Source: Dehalococcoidia bacterium (GTDB lineage Bacteria > Chloroflexota > Dehalococcoidia > DSTF01 > JACRBR01). Taken from it: DNA of 64,000 nucleotides. The position numbers and the translations under genes are program-made. Below the pieces are notes generated by a model that did not search any database, was not told where the DNA came from, and was given only the letters and a program-made list of their open reading frames with translations. The number at the start of each line of letters is the position of its first letter. Within the stretch, counting starts at the first letter, position 1. Shown here in pieces: positions 8,798-17,560 of the stretch. The DNA is taken from positions 124,001 through 188,000 of the forward strand of contig JAJTXQ010000039.1 in NCBI GenBank assembly GCA_021462855.1. The letters are read 5' to 3'.

Positions 8798-9768
8798 GCA
8801 CTGATACGTCCGCAATCCATCCCGCCGGCATCGAGCAGATCCTGGCGGCCGAGCAGGAACTGCGGCCACGCAGTTCGACGACACGGAAACTCCTGCACGT
8901 CGCGCGGGACAACCCGCTCGGCACATTCGGGTTGATCGTCATCGTCGCGCTGCTGGTGGTCGGGACGTTCGGCCCCGGGCTCGCCGTATCGATCCCGTTT
9001 GGCGGCCCGCAGATCGTCGAGACGCCGCGCCTGACCTCGCACGCGTACGACGACATCGGCGTCGGCACCAAGAACGAGGACCCGTCGCAGGCGCACCCGT
9101 TCGGCACCGACAAGGTCGGCCGTGACATGCTCGCACGCGTCGTCGCCGGCGCCCGGATATCGATGCTCGTCGGGTTCATCTCGGTGGTCGGCGGCATCGC
9201 CATCGGCATGCTCATCGGCATCTTCTCCGGCTACTCGGGCGGGTGGGTGGACAGTGTGATCCAGCGCACCGTCGACTCCGTCATCGCGTTCCCCGGGCTC
9301 GTGCTGCTGCTGATCCTCATGTCGGTGTTCAAGCCCAGCATGACGACCGTGACGCTGGTCATCATGCTCATCACCGTCTTCCCGACGATCCGCATCTCGC
9401 GCGGCGCGACGCTTTCCGAACGCAACAACCAGTACGTGGAGGCGGCGAAGTCGATCGGCGCATCCTCCAACCGGATCCTGTTCCGGCACCTGGCGCCGAA
9501 CATCCTCCCCCTCGGCATCGTGCTGATGACGACGAGCCTGGGCGCGGCGATCCTCGCGGAGTCGGCGCTCTCGTTCCTCGGCCTGGGGATCCCCGAGCCA
9601 AACCCGTCGTGGGGCCGCGACATCAGCGATGCGCGCAACACGCAGCCGATCCACGTGTGGTGGGCGCTCTTCCCCGGCATCGCGATCAGCCTCACGGTGC
9701 TCGCGTTCAACCTCCTCGGCGACGCGATCCGCGATATCGCCGACCCGCGCCTTCGCGGCAGCCGCTAG
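8794..9768 (+). CDS. ABC transporter permease, DppC/OppC type
   Basis: A 324-residue membrane protein with the OppC N-terminal segment (residues about 25-60, LLHVARDNPLGTFGLIVI), HPFGTDKVGRDMLARVV, the EAA loop (YVEAAKSIGASSNRILFRH) and the terminal LLGDAIRDIADPRLRGSR that ends most DppC proteins. It completes the channel of the importer. The usual DppD and DppF ATPase genes are absent; transcription continues instead towards an unrelated hydrolase with its own promoter. The ATPases must be encoded elsewhere or shared with another importer. Confidence 0.88.
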   Translation: MSTDTSAIHPAGIEQILAAEQELRPRSSTTRKLLHVARDNPLGTFGLIVIVALLVVGTFGPGLAVSIPFGGPQIVETPRLTSHAYDDIGVGTKNEDPSQAHPFGTDKVGRDMLARVVAGARISMLVGFISVVGGIAIGMLIGIFSGYSGGWVDSVIQRTVDSVIAFPGLVLLLILMSVFKPSMTTVTLVIMLITVFPTIRISRGATLSERNNQYVEAAKSIGASSNRILFRHLAPNILPLGIVLMTTSLGAAILAESALSFLGLGIPEPNPSWGRDISDARNTQPIHVWWALFPGIAISLTVLAFNLLGDAIRDIADPRLRGSR

Positions 9769-9839
9769 CGCCCGCAACGTGCAACGCCGCGTCACGTCCG
9801 CGGGCGCATGAATCCAAGTTCCGGAACCGCGCGTCATCC

Positions 9840-9868
9840 TTGACCCTGCCCGGGCGGTGCCGTAGCGT
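9840..9868 (+). promoter_or_regulatory. Candidate promoter of the alpha/beta hydrolase
   Basis: TTGACC (9840-9845) and TAGCGT (9863-9868) are separated by 17 nt. The -35 matches 5 of 6 consensus bases, the -10 only 3 of 6. Transcription would start near 9875, about 24 nt before the ATG, leaving room for the ribosome-binding site aggag. It suggests the hydrolase is transcribed separately from the importer. Confidence 0.4.
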
Positions 9869-9898
9869 TGCCGCAATCGCGCGCACTCAGGAGCGGTG

Positions 9899-10750
9899 AT
9901 GACCGACGAACCCGTATCGCGTTACTACGTGTCTCAGCGGCTGAAGCTGCACTACGCCGTCTGGGGTGAAGACGGCAATCCCCCGCTCCTGCTCATCCAT
10001 GGCAACCGTGATCATGCCCGCACTTGGGACCAGGTTGCCGTCCGGCTCAAGGACCGCTACTGCGTCTACGCCGTCGACCTCCGCGGGCACGGCGACAGCG
10101 CGTGGGCTGTCGGCGGCCAGTACAGCCTGCCCGAATTCGTGCTCGACATCGCCATGCTCGCCGCCGAACTCGACCGCAACCCGCTAACGATCATCTCGCA
10201 CTCGCTCGGTGGAGCCGTAGCGCTCGAATACGCCGGCGTGTTCCCGGAAGACGTCCGCAAGGTCGTCGCGATCGAGGGCCTCGGGCCGGCGATGCGGGAG
10301 CCCACGCCCGCCTCGGCGCGCATGCGCGGCTGGATCAAGCACATGCACGAGTTCGACGCGCGCAAGCCGCGCCGCTACGCGACGATCGAGGACGCGGTGC
10401 GCCGCATGCGCGAGGAGAACCCGCACCTGTCCGAGGAGATGGCGTACCACCTCACGCTGCACGGTTCGAAGAAGAATGCCGACGGCACGCTGAGCTGGAA
10501 GTTCGATAACTACGTCCGGCTCCATTCGCCGTACGAGTTCAACATCGCCGAGGCGCGCGAGATCTGGAACCAGATCCGGTGCCCGGTGCTGCTCATCCGC
10601 GGGTCAGAGAGCTGGGCGTCGGACCCCGAGCAGGATGGCAAAGCATCGGCGTTCCACGACTACCGCACGGAGCTCGTGCAGGATGCCGGGCACTGGGTGC
10701 ACCACGACCAGCTCGAGAAGTTCATGGAGATCGTCAACAACTTCCTCTGA
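9899..10750 (+). CDS. Alpha/beta-fold hydrolase
   Basis: A 283-residue cytoplasmic alpha/beta hydrolase. The oxyanion segment LLIHGNRDHARTW, the strand-turn VDLRGHGDS, the nucleophile elbow SHSLGG (Ser102) and a C-terminal catalytic His in DAGHWVHHDQ are present. The acid is plausibly the Asp in SWASDPEQDGK. The family includes esterases, epoxide hydrolases, dehalogenases and C-C hydrolases; Ser as nucleophile argues against a dehalogenase or epoxide hydrolase. ATG 9899 is preferred to GTG 9896 because aggag then sits 5 nt upstream. It is convergent with opcA, with stops 4 nt apart. Confidence 0.85.
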   Translation: MTDEPVSRYYVSQRLKLHYAVWGEDGNPPLLLIHGNRDHARTWDQVAVRLKDRYCVYAVDLRGHGDSAWAVGGQYSLPEFVLDIAMLAAELDRNPLTIISHSLGGAVALEYAGVFPEDVRKVVAIEGLGPAMREPTPASARMRGWIKHMHEFDARKPRRYATIEDAVRRMREENPHLSEEMAYHLTLHGSKKNADGTLSWKFDNYVRLHSPYEFNIAEAREIWNQIRCPVLLIRGSESWASDPEQDGKASAFHDYRTELVQDAGHWVHHDQLEKFMEIVNNFL

Positions 10751-10754
10751 GCGC

Positions 10755-11843
10755 CTAGGCGCCCAGCAGGCCCAGGGCGGCGCGCACCGCGTCCAGGTAC
10801 AGCGGACCGGCCTGGCCGTCGAGCGCGCTCGCCATGGCCGACGCGTCATCAGGCGGCTGCTGCTCGACGATCCTGTGCGACGAGCCGATCGCCCAGTCCT
10901 CGCGCACGTGCATATGCCCGCTCTCGGAGTGGCACTCGACGAGAAAGCTCGCATCGGGCGTGCGGATGACCACGCGCTGCACCGCCGCCTCGCCGCCGCG
11001 GTCGACGGTCAGGCGCACGCCGCGCGTGCCCGCGTACAGCGTCGCCTCCGCGCGGCCATCGGAGAGGTCAAGGTCTGCGAGCGCGAGGTCCAGCCGCGAG
11101 ACGAGCCACCCGGCCAGCAGCATCGGCTCGGGGTCGTGGCGCCCGGCCCCGCCGGTGATCTCGATCGCCGTGACCTGCGCGAGCTCGCGCGGCCCGTCCT
11201 CATCGTCGAACTGCTGGGCGACCAGGCTGCGCCATGCCGCGAGCCGTATCCACGCCAGGTCGGCGCACGGCACGTCGTGGTCTTTGCGCATGCGCGCGGC
11301 GAACCGCAGTCCCGCTTCGGGCGACGCCGCGCGCGCCGAGTCGAACACGACGCCGTCCGACGCATCGAGCATCTCCCGCGCCAGGTAGCCGCCGTCGTCC
11401 GGCGTCCCGACCATCCACGTCGTCACCGGCAGCTCGGCGACGAGCAGCGCCAGCGCCGCCGACGCCAGCTCAGGCTCCTGCGCGACGCCGCCGTAGAGCA
11501 GCACCTCCTCCGAGCACACGTGCCGCCGGCCGCCCGCCGACCGCCAGCAATGCGCCGAGATCGTCGCATCGACCTGCGTACGCGCGGAGTCGGTGAGCAC
11601 GAGGATGCCGCGACAGGGGTGGCGTTGCGGCAGAAGGTCCATCACCGTGTCGAAGCGCGCCGCGTCGTCGGCCGTGTGTGCCAGCGCGACGAGGTTCAGC
11701 ACGCGCAGCCGGATCATCGACTCGTCGAAGCCGGCGCCTGCCGTCTCGCGCCAGACGCTGGCGAACTGCTCCTCGATCACCGCCGGGTCAACGGCGATCG
11801 GATGCTCCTCGAGCCGTTCGATCGGTGCTACATCCGGTGCCAT
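10755..11843 (-). CDS. opcA: Glucose-6-phosphate dehydrogenase assembly protein OpcA
   Basis: A 362-residue cytoplasmic protein of the OpcA family, known in cyanobacteria and actinobacteria to bind and activate glucose-6-phosphate dehydrogenase. Recognisable features are the N-terminal domain (ESMIRLRVLNLVAL), HPCRGILVLTD, CSEEVLLYGG and LPVTTWMVG, with the C-terminal half around CHSESGHMHVREDWAIGS. It is the last gene of the pentose phosphate operon. Its ATG lies 16 nt inside the end of zwf, so the two are translationally coupled. Its presence indicates that Zwf in this organism is OpcA-dependent. Confidence 0.88.
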   Translation of the reverse strand: MAPDVAPIERLEEHPIAVDPAVIEEQFASVWRETAGAGFDESMIRLRVLNLVALAHTADDAARFDTVMDLLPQRHPCRGILVLTDSARTQVDATISAHCWRSAGGRRHVCSEEVLLYGGVAQEPELASAALALLVAELPVTTWMVGTPDDGGYLAREMLDASDGVVFDSARAASPEAGLRFAARMRKDHDVPCADLAWIRLAAWRSLVAQQFDDEDGPRELAQVTAIEITGGAGRHDPEPMLLAGWLVSRLDLALADLDLSDGRAEATLYAGTRGVRLTVDRGGEAAVQRVVIRTPDASFLVECHSESGHMHVREDWAIGSSHRIVEQQPPDDASAMASALDGQAGPLYLDAVRAALGLLGA

Positions 11844-13344
11844 TCACGCCCGTCCCGTTCGATGAGCTCCCGCGCCGCGTCCGGACCCCAGCTTCCCGCC
11901 TCGTAGAACTGCAGCGGGGAGGCGCCGTCGCGCCACGCGTCGAGCACCGGCGTCAGCAACTCCCAGGACGCCGCGACGCTGTCCCAGCGCGTGAACAGCG
12001 TGCCATCGCCGATCATCGCGTCGAGCAGGAGCCGCTCGTAGGCTTCGGGCGTATCGGTGCCGAACGAACTGCCATAGCGGAAGTCCATGTTCACCGGCCG
12101 CACATCCATCCGCGTGCCCGGCACTTTGGCGCCAAAGCGCAGCGATATCCCCTCGTCGGGCTGGATGCGGAGGACGAGGAGGTTCGGCGCCGGCTCGCTC
12201 GTCACCTCCTGGAACAGGTGGAGCGGCGGCCGGTTGAAGCTGATCGCGCCCTCCGTCGCGCGCTTCGGCAGCCGCTTGCCGACGCGCAGGTAAACGGCAC
12301 GCCGGCCCAGCGCCAGTTCTCGATCCCAAGCTTCATCGCCACGTACGTCTCGACGGCCGAGCGCGGTTCGACGCCCTGCTCCTCGCGGTACGCCGGCACC
12401 TGCGTACCGAGGATCGCGCCGCCGGTGTACTGCGCTCGCACCGTGTCCCGGCCGATGTCATGGATCGGCGTGATTGCCTTGAAGACTTTCGCCTTCTCGT
12501 CGCGCACATCGTCTCCGCGGAACGAGGCAACGGGCTCCATCGCGACCAGCGCAAGCACCTGCATCAGGTGGTTCTGCACCATGTCGCGCAGCGCGCCGGC
12601 CTCCTCGTAGTAATTGCCGCGGCCCTCGATGCCGACGCTCTCGGCGACCGATACCTGCACATTGTCGACGTAGCGCCGGTCCCAGATGGGCTCGAAGATG
12701 CCGTTGCTGAACCGGAACACCAGGATGTTCTGGACGGTCTCTTTCCCCAGGTAGTGGTCGATGCGGAAGATCTGGCGCTCCCGGAAGACGCCGCCGATGT
12801 CGTGGTCGAGCTCGCGCGCCGACGCGATGTCGCGCCCGTACGGCTTCTCGACGACGATGCGCGACCACCCGTGTTCCGGTCTCGCCAGCCCCGCTTCGCC
12901 GAGGCGCTGTGCGACCTGCGCGTACGATTGCGGCGGCGTCGCCAGGTAGAACAGGCGGTTGCCGCCGGCCCCGTGCGCCTCATCCTGCAGCGCGAGCCGT
13001 TCGCCGAGCCGCTCGAAGCCGGCCGGATCGCCGAACGTGCTGCTGACGTAGTGCAACCGCCGCGCGAAGCTGTCCCAAAGCTCGTCCTGAAGAGGTTCAC
13101 GGGAGTAGCGCGCGACGGCGTCCTTCATGATTTCGCGGAACTGGCCGTCGGACCAGTCGCGTCGCGCGAACCCCACGATGGAGAAGCCGCCGGGGAGCAT
13201 CCGCTCCCGCGACAGGTTATACAGCGCGGGCATCAGCTTGCGCGCCGTCAGGTCGCCCGTGGCGCCGAACACGACGACCGCGCACGAGTCCGGCATGCGC
13301 GGCAGGCGCAGACCTTCGCGGAGCGGGTTCAGCGTCTGTGTCAT
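11828..13344 (-). pseudogene. zwf: Glucose-6-phosphate 1-dehydrogenase, interrupted by an apparent 1-nt frameshift
   Basis: Zwf oxidises glucose 6-phosphate to 6-phosphogluconolactone with NADP+. The N-terminal part has the Rossmann motif FGATGDLTARK (residues 26-36), EKPYGRD (166-172) and the active-site RIDHYLGKE (194-202). After WAGVPF (about residue 350) the frame falls into nonsense. The next frame continues exactly as expected (LRVGKRLPKRATEGAI, then PNLLVLRIQPDEGISLRFG) to the stop at 11828. One base is missing near 12291-12294 (gtaaac on the plus strand where the expected Tyr codon needs one more base). Restored, it is about 505 aa, a normal length. It may be a sequencing error in an A/T run or a genuine lesion. 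It overlaps gnd by 4 nt and opcA by 16 nt. Confidence 0.88.
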
Positions 13345-14243
13345 GCGCCCGGCGTTCGCAGCGCGTGGCCGCCGAATTCTCGCCGCAATGCCGCCTGCAG
13401 CTTCGCGCTGAACGACGACTCCTGCCGCGAGGCAAAGCGCCGCATCAACGCGAGCGTGATGATCGGCAGCGGCACGTCCTGGTCCATCGCCTCCTGCACC
13501 GTCCAGCGGCCCTCGCCGGAGTCCTGCACATACCCCGCGACATCGTCAAGCCGCGGGTCGGCGGCGAGCGCGCGCGCCGCCAGCTCGAGCAGCCACGACC
13601 GCACGACCGAGCCGTGGTTCCAGAGCGCGGCGACCCGTGGCAGGTCGATATCGAACCGCGAACCCGCGAGCAGTTCGAATCCCTCGCCGTACGCCGCCAT
13701 CATCCCGTACTCGATGCCGTTGTGCACCATCTTCGTGAAGTGCCCGGCGCCGGCCGGCCCGACGTGCGCGTAACCCTCGGGCGGCGCCAGCGTGCGCAGC
13801 AGCGGCTCGATGTGCGCGAACGCGGAGTCGCTGGCGCCGACCATCAGGCAATAGCCCTCGCGAAGCCCCCAGATGCCGCCGCTTGTCCCGGCGTCGACGA
13901 ACTCGATGCCGCTCGGGCGCAACTCCCCGGCGCGCCGCATCGAGTCGTGGTAGTTCGAATTGCCCCCGTCGATCAGCACATCGCCGGCTTGCAGGAGCGG
14001 TGCGAGCGTCGCAATCGTCGACTCCACGGGCTCGCCGGCCGGCACCATCATCCACACCGCGCGGCGAGGCGGCAGCTTGTCGACGAGGTCGCCGGCGGTA
14101 GCCGCTGGCTCGGCGCCGGCCTGTGCTGCCGCCGCGACGGCCTGCGGGTTCAAGTCCAGTACGACGACGCGATGTCCGCCGCCAATCAGCCGCTGCGTCA
14201 TGTTCGCGCCCATGCGGCCCAGCCCGATCATCCCGACGTCCAT
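13341..14243 (-). CDS. gnd: 6-phosphogluconate dehydrogenase, decarboxylating (short form)
   Basis: A 300-residue enzyme making ribulose 5-phosphate, CO2 and NADPH from 6-phosphogluconate. The dinucleotide motif GLGRMGANM is at the N-terminus, followed by IDGGNSNYHDS, the substrate segment GTSGGIWG, and the catalytic Lys in GAGHFTKMVHNGIEYG. At 300 aa it is the short, often NAD-preferring form (about 470 aa in E. coli), which matches a YqeC/GndA-like short dehydrogenase. It overlaps zwf (ATGA) and starts 7 nt after pgi. No 6-phosphogluconolactonase gene lies between zwf and gnd or elsewhere in the operon. Confidence 0.9.
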   Translation of the reverse strand: MDVGMIGLGRMGANMTQRLIGGGHRVVVLDLNPQAVAAAAQAGAEPAATAGDLVDKLPPRRAVWMMVPAGEPVESTIATLAPLLQAGDVLIDGGNSNYHDSMRRAGELRPSGIEFVDAGTSGGIWGLREGYCLMVGASDSAFAHIEPLLRTLAPPEGYAHVGPAGAGHFTKMVHNGIEYGMMAAYGEGFELLAGSRFDIDLPRVAALWNHGSVVRSWLLELAARALAADPRLDDVAGYVQDSGEGRWTVQEAMDQDVPLPIITLALMRRFASRQESSFSAKLQAALRREFGGHALRTPGA

Positions 14244-14250
14244 CGATCGA

Positions 14251-15945
14251 CTACCTCCGTGGCGTGGCGGCGAGCGCTTCGCGCACCGCGACCCGCAGCG
14301 CTGCCAGCCCCGCCTCGATGTCTGTGCCGAGGTGCACGCGCAGCGCCGGCAACCCGTGCGCGTGCAGCGCCTGCAGGTCGCCGATCGCCTGCGCGCGCTG
14401 CAGCTGTCCGAACGTGTACGGCTCGCCCGGCACCGCGACGTCGCGCCCGGGTGATGCTGTCACCTGCAAGAACACGCCGGTGGGGGGGCCACCCTTGTGC
14501 AACTGGCCTGTCGAGTGCAGGTAGCGCGGGCCGTAGCCCAGCGTCGTCGGGGCGCCGCTGGCGTCGCGCACGTCCGCGCGGATCGCGGCGAACGCCGCGT
14601 CCATCGCCGGTGTCTGTTCGGCGTACGCGGTAATCGCGAAGTACGATCGCTCGCCGACGCCTGCCAGCAGCCGCTCGACCGCGGCCGCGGCATCCGCCGT
14701 CGCTGCCCCGCCCGGTTCCAGCGCGCGCAGCCCGGATGCCCCATCGATGCCGGCGGCGTCGAGCGCGCCGGTCGCGGCGAACTCGCTGAGCACGCGCGCC
14801 GTGTTGTCTTTCGACTCCTGCACGTTCGGCTCGTCGAACGGATTGATGCCGAGTGCCTGGCCGGCGATCGCGACCGCGAGCTCCCAGTCGAAGAACGCGC
14901 GTCCCAGGTCATACGGCCCATCCAGATCGATCACGATCGCCGGATGCCCCTCAGCGGCCAGCGCGCCGACGAGTGCGTCCCACCCGGCGTCACCGCCCGA
15001 TTCCGTGCGCAACTGCACGAACAGCCGGTCGCGCCCGTAGTGCGCCGGCGACCCCGGCGGTTCGGCGACGACCGGCAGGATGCCCCGGCCCTCCTTGCCC
15101 GTGCTCTCGGCGATCAACTGCTCGGCCCACAGACCGAACGACGCGATCTCCGGCGCGACGAAGAACGTGCACGCCGAGCGGCCGGTGAGCGCAAGCTCGC
15201 CGAGCGCCGCGCCGAGCGTCAGCGCGTCGCTGCGCGGCTGGCGCGCCGCTTCCGCGGCGGTCGCGCCGCGTTCGAGCAACGCGCCGATATCAACGCCGGC
15301 GACCGCGGCGGGCACGAGCCCGAAGTACGAAAGCGCCGAGTACCGCCCGCCGATGTCCGCCGCGTTCACGAACGTGCGGCGAAATCCGCGTTCGCGCGCC
15401 AGCGCCTCGAGCGGCGTGCCGGCGTCGGTGATGGCTGCGAAGTGCGCGCCCGCGTCCTCGCGCGTGCTGTGGCGGACGATCTCCCAGAAGTGCGCAAACA
15501 GCGACGTCGCCTCGATCGTCGTCCCCGACTTTGAAGAGACGAAGAACAGCGTGCGCCCTGGCTCGATGCGCGCGCCGAGTGCTTCGATCGCGCCGGGATC
15601 CGTCGTGTCGAGCACGTGCAACCGCGGATAGCCGTCGCGCACACCGAACGAGCGCGCGAGCACCTCCGGCGCCAGCGAGCTGCCGCCCATGCCGAGCACC
15701 ACAGCGTCGCGGAACCCCGCTTCCCGCACGTCGCGCGCGAACGCACTGAGGTCAGCGACATGGGCGCGCATCTGCGCCGGCGCGCCGAGCCAGCCGAGGC
15801 GGTTGGCCACCGAGCGCTGCCGCGCGGCGTCGCCGCCCCAGAACGTGGCGTCCTTCGAGAAGATGCGGCCGGCCGCGCCGGAAGCCGCGAGCGAGGCGGC
15901 GCGCCGTTCGACGGCGTCCGCGTGTTCGCCCAGCCGCAGCCTCAC
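14251..15945 (-). CDS. pgi: Glucose-6-phosphate isomerase
   Basis: A 564-residue cytoplasmic isomerase of glucose 6-phosphate and fructose 6-phosphate. Sugar isomerase domains are visible at VVLGMGGSSLAPEV, FVSSKSGTTIEATSLF and INPFDEPNVQESKDNT, and the C-terminal active-site Lys region is RYLHSTGQLHKGG. This is the divergent type usually fused to transaldolase in bifunctional TAL-PGI proteins; here it is a separate gene directly after tal. It begins with GTG in a GTGA overlap with the tal stop. It links the oxidative pentose phosphate branch back to glycolysis. Confidence 0.9.
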   Translation of the reverse strand: MRLRLGEHADAVERRAASLAASGAAGRIFSKDATFWGGDAARQRSVANRLGWLGAPAQMRAHVADLSAFARDVREAGFRDAVVLGMGGSSLAPEVLARSFGVRDGYPRLHVLDTTDPGAIEALGARIEPGRTLFFVSSKSGTTIEATSLFAHFWEIVRHSTREDAGAHFAAITDAGTPLEALARERGFRRTFVNAADIGGRYSALSYFGLVPAAVAGVDIGALLERGATAAEAARQPRSDALTLGAALGELALTGRSACTFFVAPEIASFGLWAEQLIAESTGKEGRGILPVVAEPPGSPAHYGRDRLFVQLRTESGGDAGWDALVGALAAEGHPAIVIDLDGPYDLGRAFFDWELAVAIAGQALGINPFDEPNVQESKDNTARVLSEFAATGALDAAGIDGASGLRALEPGGAATADAAAAVERLLAGVGERSYFAITAYAEQTPAMDAAFAAIRADVRDASGAPTTLGYGPRYLHSTGQLHKGGPPTGVFLQVTASPGRDVAVPGEPYTFGQLQRAQAIGDLQALHAHGLPALRVHLGTDIEAGLAALRVAVREALAATPRR

Positions 15946-17090
15946 GCGGCGCTCGCCTTCTTGCGGATCTCCGCGGCCTTCTGCTCGACCGTGGCGGTGA
16001 TCTGCGCGAACGACTGCGAGAACAGCTTGACACCGTCGGACTGCAGGTCGTCCGTCACCTGCTTCATCGAGATGCCGAGTTCCTCGAGCCGCCCGAGCGC
16101 GCGTTCCGCCTCGTCGACGCCCTCATCGATCGTGCGTCGCACGACGCCGTGGTCGCGGAACGCGTCGATCGTCGCTGGCGGCATCGTGTTCACGGTGTGG
16201 GGCCCGATCAGTTCCTGCACGTACAGGATGTCGCTGTACGCGGCGTTCTTCGTGCCGGTGCTCGCCCAGAGCGGCCGCTGGCGCTTCGCGCCCTTCGCTT
16301 CGAGCCTGCGAAAGCGCTCCGAACCGAACATCGCGCCGAACTTCTGGTACGCGACCTTCGCGTTCGCGACGGCGGCCTTGCCGAGCAGCGCGCTCAACGC
16401 CGCTCGCTCGGCGTCGCTCTTCGCTTGCTCGATGCGCGCGTCGAGCAGCTTGTCGACCGACGTGTCGACGCGGCTGACGAAGAAGCTGGCGACGCTGTTC
16501 GAGTTCGTCACGTCGTTCCCGGCATCGACACGCCGCTCGATGCCGCGCACATACGCCTCCATCACGCGCTCGTAGAACTCGATCGCGAAGATCAGCGTGA
16601 TGTTGATGTTCACGCCGTCGGCGACGCACTGCTCGATCGCCGGCAACCCCTCGTCGGTCGCCGGGATCTTCACCATGAGGTTCGGCCGGTCGACCAGCGA
16701 CCACCAGCGCTTCGCCTCGTCGATCGACGGCTGCGTGTGGAATGCCTTGTCCGGCGACACCTCGATGCTGACGAACCCGTCGTTCCCGCCAGAGGCGTCG
16801 TACACGGGGCGGAGGATATCGGTCGCCGCGCGCAGATCCTCGATGGCGATGCGCTCGAAGATGTCCGCGGTCGCCACGCCGTCGCGGACGAGCTGCGTGA
16901 TCTGCTCGTCGTAGTCGTGCCCGGCGCCGATCGCCTTCTCGAAGATCGTCGGGTTTGCGGTCACGCCGCGGATACCGTCGTCTTCGGCGTAGCGGCGGAG
17001 CGCGCCATCCTGGAGCATGTCGCGCCGGATGTAGTCGAGCCACGGCGATTGTTGCTGCTCGTCGTAGAGTCGTCTGACAGGATTAGACAT
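15942..17090 (-). CDS. tal: Transaldolase
   Basis: A 382-residue class I aldolase that moves a dihydroxyacetone unit between sedoheptulose 7-phosphate and glyceraldehyde 3-phosphate. Conserved segments are [13 protein letters not shown] near the N-terminus, the Schiff-base Lys in [23 protein letters not shown] and a C-terminal [10 protein letters not shown]. The length fits the longer transaldolase subfamily that occurs alone or fused to glucose-6-phosphate isomerase. Its start overlaps rpiB by 8 nt and its stop overlaps pgi by 4 nt, so the three are one translational unit. Confidence 0.93.
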   Translation of the reverse strand: MSNPVRRLYDEQQQSPWLDYIRRDMLQDGALRRYAEDDGIRGVTANPTIFEKAIGAGHDYDEQITQLVRDGVATADIFERIAIEDLRAATDILRPVYDASGGNDGFVSIEVSPDKAFHTQPSIDEAKRWWSLVDRPNLMVKIPATDEGLPAIEQCVADGVNINITLIFAIEFYERVMEAYVRGIERRVDAGNDVTNSNSVASFFVSRVDTSVDKLLDARIEQAKSDAERAALSALLGKAAVANAKVAYQKFGAMFGSERFRRLEAKGAKRQRPLWASTGTKNAAYSDILYVQELIGPHTVNTMPPATIDAFRDHGVVRRTIDEGVDEAERALGRLEELGISMKQVTDDLQSDGVKLFSQSFAQITATVEQKAAEIRKKASAA

Positions 17091-17556
17091 TGCTGCCCTC
17101 CTTCGTGCCCATCGTGCGCGCCTCGATCGCCTGCACTTTCGCGAGGCGCCGCGCGTGCCGTTCTTCGCCGCTGAACCGCGCCGCCGCGAACGCCCGCACG
17201 AGCTCCGTCGCGACCTCCGGACCGATGACGCGCGCGCCGAGCGCCAGCACGTTCATATCGTCGTGCTCCACGCCCTGGTGCGCCGAGTACGTGTCGTGCG
17301 CCACGGCCGCGCGCACGCCCGGCAGCTTGTTTGCCGCGACCGACGCGCCAACGCCGCTCCCACAGATCACGATGCCACGCTCGGCTTCGCCGGTGATGAT
17401 TGCCTGCCCCACTGCCTCGGCGAAATCGGGGTAATCGACCGGATCTGCGCTGTGTGTCCCCAGGTCGATGACGTCGACGCCCATGCGGCGCAATTCGTCG
17501 ATCACGCGCTGTTTGAGCGGGAATCCTCCGTGATCCGCGGCGACCGCTATCCTCAT
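17083..17556 (-). CDS. rpiB: Ribose-5-phosphate isomerase B
   Basis: A 157-residue RpiB/LacAB-type isomerase of ribose 5-phosphate and ribulose 5-phosphate. It starts [16 protein letters not shown], contains the catalytic Cys in [15 protein letters not shown], the phosphate-binding [16 protein letters not shown] and the family C-terminal helix. I use ATG 17556; an in-frame codon at 17613 would add residues overlapping the end of tkt. It lies 4 nt after tkt and overlaps tal by 8 nt. Confidence 0.92.
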   Translation of the reverse strand: MRIAVAADHGGFPLKQRVIDELRRMGVDVIDLGTHSADPVDYPDFAEAVGQAIITGEAERGIVICGSGVGASVAANKLPGVRAAVAHDTYSAHQGVEHDDMNVLALGARVIGPEVATELVRAFAAARFSGEERHARRLAKVQAIEARTMGTKEGSNV

Positions 17557-17560
17557 CGTC

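Noticed and set aside
10751-10762. 12-bp palindrome gcgcctaggcgc as a bidirectional terminator
   Set aside because: It has no loop and no T-tract, and it overlaps the opcA stop codon; at this GC content it is likely chance.
13671-13690. T-arm-like string gttcgaatccc
   Set aside because: It lies inside the gnd coding sequence on the other strand and no cloverleaf can be built around it.
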